Assembly (NCBI GenBank): GCA_015061915.1
Contig: SUVR01000004.1
Coordinates: 1 to 64,000 of the forward strand
Direction: 5' to 3'
DNA length: 64,000 nucleotides
DNA from: Lentisphaerota bacterium
Lineage (GTDB): Bacteria; Verrucomicrobiota; Lentisphaeria; Victivallales; UBA1829
Of the stretch, positions 53,213 through 61,053 are shown one piece after another. How positions within the stretch are numbered: the stretch's first letter is position 1; the number at the start of each line of letters is the position of its first letter. The position numbers and the translations under genes were made by a program. Under the pieces are notes generated by a model that was given only the letters and a program-made list of their open reading frames with translations, did not search any database and was not told where the DNA came from.

Positions 53213-54379
53213 TTATTTCACTTGCAGGGACGCAGCATAAGCGCGCGCCCATTCATCCGCCGCAAAAATTTCTTCCAGCGTCGGGTCTTTTTTGTTCTGA
53301 TGGTCAGACATCGTTTTTTCGATAACTGTCCAGATCCCCGGCAGGGCGATTTCACCGTCCCGGAAACGCACGCCCGCCACATCGTTGGCAGCGTTCATCA
53401 CTGCCGCCAGCGTTCCCTGTTCCCGCATTGCAGTCCGGGCAAAGGAAAGCGAGGGGAACACACGCTCATCCACCCGTTCAAATGTCAAACTTCCGGTCTG
53501 CGCCAGATCCAGCCGTTTCAATCCGGTATTGATCCGGTCCGGCAGAGTCAGCGCATATTGGATCGGGAAACACATATCCGGCACGCTCAACAGCGCTGTC
53601 TGGTTTCCATCTCGCCACTCCACAATGGAATGAATGATCGATTGGGGATGCACCAGCACATCGATCCGGTCTCCACTCATCTGAAAAAGATGATGCGCTT
53701 CCACCATCTCCAATGCCTTGTTCATCAGCGTCGCCGAGTCCAACGTCACTTTCGGACCCATAGACCAGGTGGGATGCTTCATGGCGTCCGCCCAGGTCAC
53801 TCCGGCAAGATCTGCAAAACTTTTACCGCGGAACGGTCCACCGCTTGCCGTCAGGATCAGCTTTTCCACATTCTCCGGGGAATGTCCTTCAAGACACTGA
53901 AACAACGCACTGTGTTCGCTGTCAACCGGAAGAATACGCACTTTTTTTTCTGCCGCCAGCTTCATCACGGGGTATCCTGCCGCGACCAGCACTTCCTTGC
54001 TCGCCAGCGCAATGTCACGCCCCGCTCCGATCGCAGCAACCACCGGCAGGATCGCTGCATTTCCAACGATCGCCGATACAACCAGATCCAGTTCCAGAGT
54101 CGAAAGCAGATCGCACAACGCCTTTTCACCGGCGTAAGCTGTCGTTCCGGCGGGGACCTGCGAACGCAGTTGCGGGAGACAGGTCTCTGCCGCAGTGACA
54201 GTATGCGGCACCTTGAACTCCGCCGCAATTTCCGCCAGTTTCGGGATGTTCCCCCCACCCGCAGAGATCAGCACCAGTTCAAACGCCTCCGGCATGGCAC
54301 GCAGCACACGCAGCGTACTGGTCCCGATGGACCCTGTTGCGCCCAGCAGTGCGATCCGTTTTTTCTTCCCGTTCATCAA
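53213..54379 (-). CDS. dxr: 1-deoxy-D-xylulose 5-phosphate reductoisomerase
   Basis: 388 residues, NADPH enzyme that commits to the MEP pathway. NADPH motif [21 protein letters not shown], the metal/substrate segment [13 protein letters not shown], and TASGGPFRG. It starts 4 bases inside dtd (ATGA) and is followed after 13 bases by rseP, consistent with dxr-rseP-ispG co-expression. Confidence 0.96.
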   Translation of the reverse strand: MMNGKKKRIALLGATGSIGTSTLRVLRAMPEAFELVLISAGGGNIPKLAEIAAEFKVPHTVTAAETCLPQLRSQVPAGTTAYAGEKALCDLLSTLELDLVVSAIVGNAAILPVVAAIGAGRDIALASKEVLVAAGYPVMKLAAEKKVRILPVDSEHSALFQCLEGHSPENVEKLILTASGGPFRGKSFADLAGVTWADAMKHPTWSMGPKVTLDSATLMNKALEMVEAHHLFQMSGDRIDVLVHPQSIIHSIVEWRDGNQTALLSVPDMCFPIQYALTLPDRINTGLKRLDLAQTGSLTFERVDERVFPSLSFARTAMREQGTLAAVMNAANDVAGVRFRDGEIALPGIWTVIEKTMSDHQNKKDPTLEEIFAADEWARAYAASLQVK

Positions 54380-54825
54380 TCTGCCTTGCTTTCGACCATA
54401 AATGTCACCGGTCCGTCATTTTCGATGGAGACCAGCATATCGGCACCGAATTCACCGGTGGGGACATCTTTCCCCAGTTTTTCTTTCATCAGTGCCACAA
54501 ATTTTTCATACAGCGGGATCGCCTGAGCCGGCAATGCCGCTTCGCTGAATCCGGGACGGCGCCCTTTCCGGCAATCGCCGTACAGGGTAAACTGGGAAAC
54601 GACCAACGCCTCTCCGCCGCAATCCAGCAAAGATTTGTTCATCTTTCCTTCGTCATCACAGAAGATCCGTAAATTTACCAGCTTATCTGCCAGATAGACA
54701 GCATCTGCTTCCGTGTCGCTGTGCGTTACGCCGAAAAGGATCATCAAGCCCGGTCCGATCGCACCGACCGTCTTACCATCGATAGAGACGGACGCCCGTT
54801 TCACCCGCTGGATCAAAGCACGCAT
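54376..54825 (-). CDS. dtd: D-aminoacyl-tRNA deacylase
   Basis: 149 residues, the typical length. [13 protein letters not shown] at the start, the SQFTLYGD catalytic segment, [10 protein letters not shown] and the Gly-cis-Pro-like motif [11 protein letters not shown] at the C-terminus. Removes D-amino acids (and glycine from tRNA-Ala) wrongly attached to tRNA. Lies 4 bases after folE. Confidence 0.95.
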   Translation of the reverse strand: MRALIQRVKRASVSIDGKTVGAIGPGLMILFGVTHSDTEADAVYLADKLVNLRIFCDDEGKMNKSLLDCGGEALVVSQFTLYGDCRKGRRPGFSEAALPAQAIPLYEKFVALMKEKLGKDVPTGEFGADMLVSIENDGPVTFMVESKAD

Positions 54826-54829
54826 GATC

Positions 54830-55384
54830 TTATCCCTTGATCAGTTTCAAAAATTCCGCACGGGTTTCCGCTTCACGGCGGAAACTGCCCAGCATGGAGG
54901 AGGTTTCCATCACGGAATTCTGTTTCTGCACGCCGCGCATCAACATACAGAGATGTTGAGCCTCCATCACCACGCCTACACCCTGCGGAGCAAGAACTTC
55001 CTGGATCGCATCGGCGATCTGGCGGCAGAGCCGTTCCTGCACCTGCAAACGCCGTGCAAACATATCCACGATCCGCGCCAGCTTACTCACGCCCACGATC
55101 TTCCCGTTGGGGATGTAACCGATATGACACTTGCCGAAGAACGGCAGCAGATGATGTTCACACATACTGTAAAATTCAATATCGCGCACGATCACCATAT
55201 CGTCCACATCTTCTTCAAAGATCGCACCGTGGACCACTTCATCCAGGTTCTGACGATAGCCTCTGGTCAGAAAATCCCAGCTCCGGTGGACCCGCTCCGG
55301 GGTCTTGATCAGCCCTTCACGCTCCGGGTCTTCCCCGATCTTCTGCAGAAGCGAGCGGACTTCGTTCTGAATATCGTCCATCAC
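54830..55384 (-). CDS. folE: GTP cyclohydrolase I
   Basis: 184 residues; first step of folate or tetrahydrobiopterin/queuosine synthesis. Zinc and active-site motifs: [13 protein letters not shown] with Cys and two His, [22 protein letters not shown], and the second zinc cysteine in QHLCMLMRG. Overlaps metY by 4 bases. No other folate gene is near. Confidence 0.95.
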   Translation of the reverse strand: MMDDIQNEVRSLLQKIGEDPEREGLIKTPERVHRSWDFLTRGYRQNLDEVVHGAIFEEDVDDMVIVRDIEFYSMCEHHLLPFFGKCHIGYIPNGKIVGVSKLARIVDMFARRLQVQERLCRQIADAIQEVLAPQGVGVVMEAQHLCMLMRGVQKQNSVMETSSMLGSFRREAETRAEFLKLIKG

Positions 55385-56655
55385 ACCTGCTCCATTGCCT
55401 GATCAAAGTCAGCAATAATGTCATCAATATTTTCAATACCGACAGACACACGGACCATTTCCGGCAGCACGCCCGCCGCAACCAGTTCTTCATCAGTCAA
55501 CTGACGGTGTGTCATACTTGCCGGATGCAACACGCCGGTACGGACATCTGCCACATGGACAACGATCGCCGCCAGTTTCAGGCTGTTCATCACCTTTTCG
55601 CTTGCCGCCTTGCCACCCTTCATGCCGAAGCACAGCACGCCGCTGCCGCCCTTGAGATATTTTTTCGCCATTTCGTACTGATCGTCCCCCTTGAGGAACG
55701 GATATTTCACCCAGGCGACCTTGGGATGATTCTGCAGGTGTTCTGCCAGTTTCAGAGCATTTTCGCTGTGGCGTTCCATACGCAGATGCAGCGTTTCCAG
55801 CCCCACATGGCTCAGGAACGCATTGAACGGCATCATGGGGAAGCCCAGGTCACGCACCCACTGGACGCGCAGCTTGACACTGAAGGGACACGCCGCAAAG
55901 TCGCGGGTATAGATCAGACCGTGGTAGCTCTTATCCGGTTCCGTGAATTCGGGGAACTTGCCGTTTGCCCAGTTGAACGTACCTTTTTCGATCACGATCC
56001 CGCCAACAGAAAGGGCGTGACCATCCGTGTACTTCGTGGTGGAATGGGTCACAATATCTGCACCGAAATCGAAGGGCTTGCAAAGGAAGGGAGTCGGGAA
56101 TGTATTATCCACGATGAACGGCACACCCAGTTCTTTGGCAGCCTTGCTGAATTCTTCAAAGTTGAGAACCGTCAGCGCCGGATTGGCAATGGTCTCGGCA
56201 AAGACAGCACGGGTTTCCGGACGGGCGGCAGCGATGATCTCTTCCGCCGTGGCATCGCTGGAAACAAGAGTCACTTCCACGCCCATTTTCTTGAGGGTGT
56301 TGGTGAACAGGGAAACGGTCCCGCCGTAAAGTGCCGCACTTGCAATCACGTGCTGACCGCAGGTACAGCAGTTCATGATCGCCATAGTATTGGCGGTCTG
56401 TCCGGCGGAAAGCGCCACCGCAGCCACGCCGCCTTCGAGGGCAGCCATCTTCTTTTCAAAGCAGTCGACTGTGGGGTTGGCGAGGCGGGTGTAGAAAAAT
56501 CCCGGCGCCTTCAGGTCAAACAGATCTGCCACTTCCTGACTGGTATTGTATTTGTAAGTAGTACTCTGAACAATGGGCACCACACGTGCTTCGCCGTTCT
56601 GAGGTTCATACCCCGCCTGAACAGCAAGGGTTTCGATCTTCCAATTCTTATCCAT
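55381..56655 (-). CDS. metY: O-acetylhomoserine sulfhydrylase (Cys/Met PLP enzyme)
   Basis: 424 residues. PLP lysine in [16 protein letters not shown], the YTRLANPT and [16 protein letters not shown] segments, and the C-terminal GVENIDDII-like ending (here GIENIDDII). The length and the phrase [17 protein letters not shown] fit O-acetylhomoserine/O-acetylserine sulfhydrylases, which make homocysteine from sulfide. A cystathionine synthase role is less likely. No SAM riboswitch or other leader fits in the 27-base gap upstream. Confidence 0.92.
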   Translation of the reverse strand: MDKNWKIETLAVQAGYEPQNGEARVVPIVQSTTYKYNTSQEVADLFDLKAPGFFYTRLANPTVDCFEKKMAALEGGVAAVALSAGQTANTMAIMNCCTCGQHVIASAALYGGTVSLFTNTLKKMGVEVTLVSSDATAEEIIAAARPETRAVFAETIANPALTVLNFEEFSKAAKELGVPFIVDNTFPTPFLCKPFDFGADIVTHSTTKYTDGHALSVGGIVIEKGTFNWANGKFPEFTEPDKSYHGLIYTRDFAACPFSVKLRVQWVRDLGFPMMPFNAFLSHVGLETLHLRMERHSENALKLAEHLQNHPKVAWVKYPFLKGDDQYEMAKKYLKGGSGVLCFGMKGGKAASEKVMNSLKLAAIVVHVADVRTGVLHPASMTHRQLTDEELVAAGVLPEMVRVSVGIENIDDIIADFDQAMEQV

Positions 56656-56682
56656 AATTCAATCTCCGGAATTCAAAAAGAC

Positions 56683-57918
56683 TTATTCGCAAACTTCGTC
56701 CAGACACCACTTGTTGCGGAACAGCGGTTCTCGGTCGATCCACTTGCCGTTGGTGAAGTCGGGGAACGCCACCGGAGCGGAACCGAGAGCAATGGACTGC
56801 TCGGAAAGAGCGGTGACTGCCATCCATGCGGCGCAGTCGTACACGTCGATCGGGGTCACAGTGCGGTTGCGGACCGCATCGAAGAAGGCGCGGAGAGCGA
56901 GTGCATCCATACCGCCGTGTCCGCCCACCTGATTGTTGCGGAATTCTTTCCAGATCGGGTGGTCGTATTCTTCGTAATACTTATCCTGGGGATCCCATTC
57001 GTGAGTGGTGTAGGGATTGCCGGCAACGTCCAGCTTTTCATATTTCGGGCTCATACCTTCCACATAGATGCCTTTGGCGTTTTCCAGCCAGATCCCCTTG
57101 GTCCCCTGCACGCGACAGTCGCGGGAGTAAGGACGGGGCAGAGAAATGCCGTGGGTCAGCGTGATGCACTCGCCGTTGGCACACTTGATTACGGTCGTGA
57201 CAATATCCCCGATATTGAAGTGGCGGGGCGCGCCGCTGGCTTCTGCCGCCAGATCAAAACCTCTGCCCTTGGTGGCGGTGGAGGTCAGACTCAGGAAGCG
57301 GTTGCCACGGTTGATGCGCAGGATCTTGGAGATGGGGCCCAGACCGTGGGTCGGATAGAGGTCCGCATTACGGAACTGATTGTGCAGAGCCCGTTCGGAG
57401 CGGGAACCGTTCCACGCCATTTCGGAAAGATCGTGTTCGTAACCGCATTCGCAGTAGATCAGTTCGCCGAACATACCTTTGCGAACCATGTTCAGCACCA
57501 TAAGTTCTTCACGGCCGTAGCAGCAGTTTTCCAGCATCATACAGGAAACGCCGGTGGATTCTGCGGCATGGACCAGATGCCAGAGTTCGTCAATGCTGGA
57601 AGCACCGCCCACTTCGATCCCGGCGTACTTGCCGGCATTCATAGCGGCTTCGGCGATCTGGAGATGGGAGTTCCAGGAGGTGGGAACGAGAACCGCATCC
57701 ACATTGGGATCCTGGATCAGCTGACGGTAATCCGTATAGGCAGCCGGTTTGGGGCAGTCGTGGGCGGCAATGATGTTCAGGATCTTTTCGATCCGTGCCT
57801 GATTGAAGTCACAGACCGCCGTAACGATCACTTCGCCTTTGAGTGCAAACATAGTGGCAAGGAGCGTTTCTGTTCTTGCGCCAAGCCCGATAATACCGAT
57901 TTTCACTGCATTGCTCAT
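56683..57918 (-). CDS. Gfo/Idh/MocA-fold protein, GH109-like
   Basis: 411 residues. NAD-binding GLGARTET in the N-terminal Rossmann fold, then TSWNSHLQIAEAAM, EVGGA and the stretch MMLENCCYGREELMVLNMV followed by MFGELIYCECGYEHDL. These phrases closely recall glycoside hydrolase family 109 (alpha-N-acetylgalactosaminidase, which uses NAD in a redox-assisted hydrolysis). No Tat or Sec signal is visible, unlike many GH109 members, so this copy is probably cytoplasmic. It sits between prfB and metY in an otherwise housekeeping run. Confidence 0.8.
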   Translation of the reverse strand: MSNAVKIGIIGLGARTETLLATMFALKGEVIVTAVCDFNQARIEKILNIIAAHDCPKPAAYTDYRQLIQDPNVDAVLVPTSWNSHLQIAEAAMNAGKYAGIEVGGASSIDELWHLVHAAESTGVSCMMLENCCYGREELMVLNMVRKGMFGELIYCECGYEHDLSEMAWNGSRSERALHNQFRNADLYPTHGLGPISKILRINRGNRFLSLTSTATKGRGFDLAAEASGAPRHFNIGDIVTTVIKCANGECITLTHGISLPRPYSRDCRVQGTKGIWLENAKGIYVEGMSPKYEKLDVAGNPYTTHEWDPQDKYYEEYDHPIWKEFRNNQVGGHGGMDALALRAFFDAVRNRTVTPIDVYDCAAWMAVTALSEQSIALGSAPVAFPDFTNGKWIDREPLFRNKWCLDEVCE

Positions 57919-57966
57919 TGTATTCGATTCCTTTCGTATGGAAATTTATTTTTCTGTCTCAATTTT

Positions 57967-59067
57967 TCATCTGCCGCCGGACTGCTTCAGCCAGGCTTCC
58001 ACAAACATATCCAGATCCCCGTCCAGAACGGCAGCGGTGTTACCCGTTTCCACATCGGTACGCAGGTCCTTCACCATCTGATACGGCTGCAGCACATAGG
58101 AACGGATCTGGCTGCCCCAGCCGATCTCGGCTTTGTCGCCGGAGATCTGGGCGGCTTCCCGTTTCCGCTTTTCTTCCTCCAGTTCGTACAAGCGGGCTTT
58201 CAACATTTTCATTGCCATTTCCCGGTTCTTGTGCTGGGAACGCTCCACCTGACACGCTACCACCACGCCCGTCGGCAGGTGAGTGATACGCACTGCACTG
58301 TCCGTACGGTTGACGTACTGACCGCCCGCACCGGATGCCCGGTAGGTGTCGATCCGCAGATCTTTTTCTTCCACGGCGATGTCAATATCTTCTTCCAGTT
58401 CAGGGAAAGCATCGGCAGAGGCAAAGGAAGTATGCCGCCGTGCATTGCTGTCGAAGGGGGAAATACGGACAAGGCGGTGGATCCCCCGTTCCGCTTTCAG
58501 GTAACCGTAGGAAAATTCGCCGGTGACTTTAAGAACGGCGCTCTTGATGCCCGCTTCATCGCCCGGCTGCATATCAATGATCTCATCCTTCCAGCCGCGA
58601 CGCTCGAACCAACGGCGGTACATACGCAGCAGAATACTCGCCCAGTCGCAGGATTCTGTGCCGCCTGCGCCGGAGTGGATGTAAAAATAACAGTTGTTCC
58701 GGTCAAACTTACCGGAGAGAAAGCTCACCAGTTCGATCTTGTCCAGATCTTTTTCCAGAGTTGCCCAGGCGCCGTCTGCTTCTTCCAGAAACATCTCATC
58801 TTCGGCGGCAAGTTCCGCAATCGCCAGAAAGTCATCCGCTTTCCGCTTGACAGCGGCGTAGGGTTCGATCACATTCTTGCAGGCGGAAAGGCTTTGCACG
58901 GTCGCCTGCGCCGATTCCTTATCATCCCAGAAATCCGGCTTCGCCATAATGCCTTCGATCTCTTTGATCCTGGCTTTCGTTTCATCGATCTTCAGAAAGG
59001 TGGAAAGTTCCTCCAGACGCTGTACCACCGCCTGCCCTTTCTGTCTAACTTCTTCAATCGTCATCAT
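57967..59067 (-). CDS. prfB: Peptide chain release factor 2
   Basis: 366 residues, full length in a single frame. The stop-codon-reading motif SPF is in VRISPFDSNARRHTSF and the catalytic GGQ in ASGAGGQYVNRTDSAVR. Many bacteria need a programmed +1 frameshift at about codon 25; here the matching region (LSTFLKIDETKARI) runs through without an internal stop, so that autoregulation is absent. It leads the minus-strand run to ispG, with a good promoter just upstream. Confidence 0.96.
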   Translation of the reverse strand: MMTIEEVRQKGQAVVQRLEELSTFLKIDETKARIKEIEGIMAKPDFWDDKESAQATVQSLSACKNVIEPYAAVKRKADDFLAIAELAAEDEMFLEEADGAWATLEKDLDKIELVSFLSGKFDRNNCYFYIHSGAGGTESCDWASILLRMYRRWFERRGWKDEIIDMQPGDEAGIKSAVLKVTGEFSYGYLKAERGIHRLVRISPFDSNARRHTSFASADAFPELEEDIDIAVEEKDLRIDTYRASGAGGQYVNRTDSAVRITHLPTGVVVACQVERSQHKNREMAMKMLKARLYELEEEKRKREAAQISGDKAEIGWGSQIRSYVLQPYQMVKDLRTDVETGNTAAVLDGDLDMFVEAWLKQSGGR

Positions 59068-59102
59068 AGTTCAAAAATCCTTCGGTTAAATTTCAACCTC
59101 AT

Positions 59103-59130
59103 AACATAATCGAAAATGACGAATTTTCAA
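59103..59130 (-). promoter_or_regulatory. Predicted promoter of prfB and its operon
   Basis: On the minus strand, TTGAAA (59130-59125), a 16-base spacer and TATGTT (59108-59103). Confidence 0.6.
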
Positions 59131-59160
59131 GTATATTTTATATAAAGACGGGAAAGAATC

Positions 59161-59338
59161 GGCAAAAAAATTCATTTGAAGATCCGGAAAGCACTTTGCA
59201 GCAACGAATCGCCCTGTTTTTGACGACTCCCCCCTACCCCCGCACAAAGTCCGGTCGTCCGTCAAAAACAGACCCGTTTGGATCACCGGGGAACGTTTCC
59301 CCGGCGACATAATGGTTTTGAGCGTCAAACAAAAGCAC
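59161..59338. other. Intergenic structured region between prfB and phosphatase gene
   Basis: No gene seen. CTGTTTTTGACG (59214-59225) pairs exactly with CGTCAAAAACAG (59260-59271) around a 34-base loop, with GACGAC/GTCGTC as a competing inner pairing. A second hairpin, CCGGGGAA/TTCCCCGG (59286-59293 with 59297-59304), has a 3-base loop. A GTTTG/CAAAC pair (59276-59280 with 59326-59330) encloses that hairpin. Together they could form a structured transcript or a double-stranded end signal; I know no matching family. Confidence 0.5.
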
Positions 59339-59373
59339 AAAAAAACGGAGTACAGCGTGCTGCCGTACCCCGT
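59339..59373 (-). terminator. Intrinsic terminator of the alkaline phosphatase gene
   Basis: On the minus strand, a nine-pair stem (59373-59365 with 59353-59345, one G-U) is followed by seven T. Confidence 0.8.
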
Positions 59374-59396
59374 TCCGTATCGACTGAAAAAAGCGA

Positions 59397-60821
59397 TTAC
59401 TTGATGATCTGTTCGATCTTGCTGCGGAGCGTGGAATTCTTCAGTTCCGGATCTTTGAAGAGTTCCGCACCGGGACCGAAGGCATTGGTAATGACCTTGG
59501 CGTTGGAGTGACCGCCGGTGGTGTACTTGATCCCCACATATTCATCACGCCATGCTGCGGCTTTGTTTGCGATTTCGCCACCGCCGATCCGGCGGATCTT
59601 CGCGTTTTTCGGCGCATAGTTTGTTTCGATCATTCCCTTGATCTGGGCAAGCTGTTCTGCCGTGAACTTGTCAAAACCCATCAGGTCTTTGAGCTTTGCA
59701 ATGATCTTATTCGCAGACATCTGCTTTTTGATCATGGCGTGCAGTTCCTGACCGAGCTTATCCTTGCGCATCTTCTGCTTCCAGAGCAGCTGGACATTCT
59801 TTTTCAGTTTTTCGGGATCCACGATCTGCAGACCGCCGGTTTCGTGGTCGGCTGTCACAATGACCAGTGTTTCTTCCGGATGTGCCGCCTGAAATTCCAG
59901 AGCAGCTGCCACCGCACGGTCAAAAGCACGGACTTCCCGGATCATCCATGCGGAGTCGTTGTTGTGTCCGGAGTGGTCGATCCAACCACATTCCAGCATG
60001 ATGAAAAAGCCGTTCTTGTTGGTGAGTGCGAAACTTTCAGCAGCGAAGGTCAGGTAGTCGCCAATGGAGATCCACTTGTCAGCGCCGGGCTTCTGGTTCC
60101 AGGCCACATAGGGCTGGCAGCCGGCATAGATCTTATTCATGGGAACGGAGGGATTGTTCTTGATGATCTCATATTCTGCATCCAGAGCCGCCTTGACCGG
60201 CTTGCCGGAATAGATGGTATACCCGGCAGCTTCCAGCGTTTTGCGGTAAGTCTTTTCCTGGGGCGGAAGAGCGGGATCATCGAGAATGTAGTTGGTGTTG
60301 CAATGGAGCAGGAGGCTGCCGCCGACAAAATCCACATTGGACTTCGCCAGGTCTGCAATGATCTGATTGCGCATGGAGCGTTTTTCCTGATGAGCGTACT
60401 GGGCAGCCGGAGTGGCGTCAGAAAGTCCGCAGGAGGAAATGATCCCGACAGCGAAGCCTCTTTCCCGCTTCAGAGCGGCAGAGAGACTTTCCACCGGCTT
60501 TTTGTTTTCGTCCACGCCAATCGCGCCGTTGTAGGTCTTGATCCCGCAGGCAATAGCGGTACCGCTGGCAGCGGAGTCCGTGGTCCAACCGTGGATTTCA
60601 TTGGTGTCCGTGGGCGTGAAGACATCGCCGGAATTCATCACAAGCTGTTTGCCCACTGCCGCTTCTGCAACAGCACGCTGGTTCGGACCGAAACCGTCGC
60701 CAATAAGAACGAATACATACTTGACCTTGCTCTTGGCATCATCTTTGGCACAGACCGAAGAACAGGCTGTGGAGATGCAGAGAGCGCCGATCATCACGAG
60801 AGTGAAAAGGTGTTTCAACAT
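59397..60821 (-). CDS. Alkaline phosphatase, PhoA family
   Basis: 474 residues, exported: signal MLKHLFTLVMIGALCISTACSS, possibly a lipoprotein (STAC), otherwise cut after VCA. Zinc/magnesium-site motifs of alkaline phosphatases: LIGDGFGPNQ, nucleophile serine in TTDSAASGTAIACG, ECGWIDHSGHNND, TADHETGG and TTGGHSNA. It hydrolyses phosphomonoesters outside the cytoplasm. A Pho box was not recognised in the promoter region. It diverges from the large secreted-protein gene and has its own terminator. Confidence 0.93.
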   Translation of the reverse strand: MLKHLFTLVMIGALCISTACSSVCAKDDAKSKVKYVFVLIGDGFGPNQRAVAEAAVGKQLVMNSGDVFTPTDTNEIHGWTTDSAASGTAIACGIKTYNGAIGVDENKKPVESLSAALKRERGFAVGIISSCGLSDATPAAQYAHQEKRSMRNQIIADLAKSNVDFVGGSLLLHCNTNYILDDPALPPQEKTYRKTLEAAGYTIYSGKPVKAALDAEYEIIKNNPSVPMNKIYAGCQPYVAWNQKPGADKWISIGDYLTFAAESFALTNKNGFFIMLECGWIDHSGHNNDSAWMIREVRAFDRAVAAALEFQAAHPEETLVIVTADHETGGLQIVDPEKLKKNVQLLWKQKMRKDKLGQELHAMIKKQMSANKIIAKLKDLMGFDKFTAEQLAQIKGMIETNYAPKNAKIRRIGGGEIANKAAAWRDEYVGIKYTTGGHSNAKVITNAFGPGAELFKDPELKNSTLRSKIEQIIK

Positions 60822-60875
60822 ACTTTTTCCTTTTGTTGATTTGTAAGTTTGTAATAGAGATGTAATTCTGTCGCG

Positions 60876-60904
60876 AATATAACATCTTTTTCAATAAAAA
60901 TCAA
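60876..60904 (-). promoter_or_regulatory. Predicted alkaline phosphatase promoter
   Basis: On the minus strand, TTGATT (60904-60899), a 17-base spacer and TATATT (60881-60876). Confidence 0.6.
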
Positions 60905-60972
60905 GCGTTCTTCAAAAAAAATACATCGCAGAAAATTCCGTTTTTTTTACAATATATTCCATAACAACACGG

Positions 60973-61001
60973 TTGACAAAACAGTTGAGATGTGCTATTT
61001 T
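60973..61001 (+). promoter_or_regulatory. Predicted promoter of the large secreted-protein gene
   Basis: TTGACA (60973-60978), a 17-base spacer and TATTTT (60996-61001); the -35 is a perfect consensus. The leader is about 45 bases. Confidence 0.65.
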
Positions 61002-61053
61002 GCAGAAGAAATGAAGATGTGTCCCCACACCACAACCAGAAGGAATCAGCCAA

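Noticed and set aside
56656-56682. A SAM riboswitch or other methionine control before metY
   Set aside because: Only 27 bases separate metY from the gene upstream, too short for a riboswitch.
55507-59109. A 1200-codon open frame on the plus strand opposite metY, the GH109-like gene and prfB
   Set aside because: It spans three well-supported minus-strand genes and their gaps, with His/Gly/Phe-rich nonsense translation. It is a shadow.
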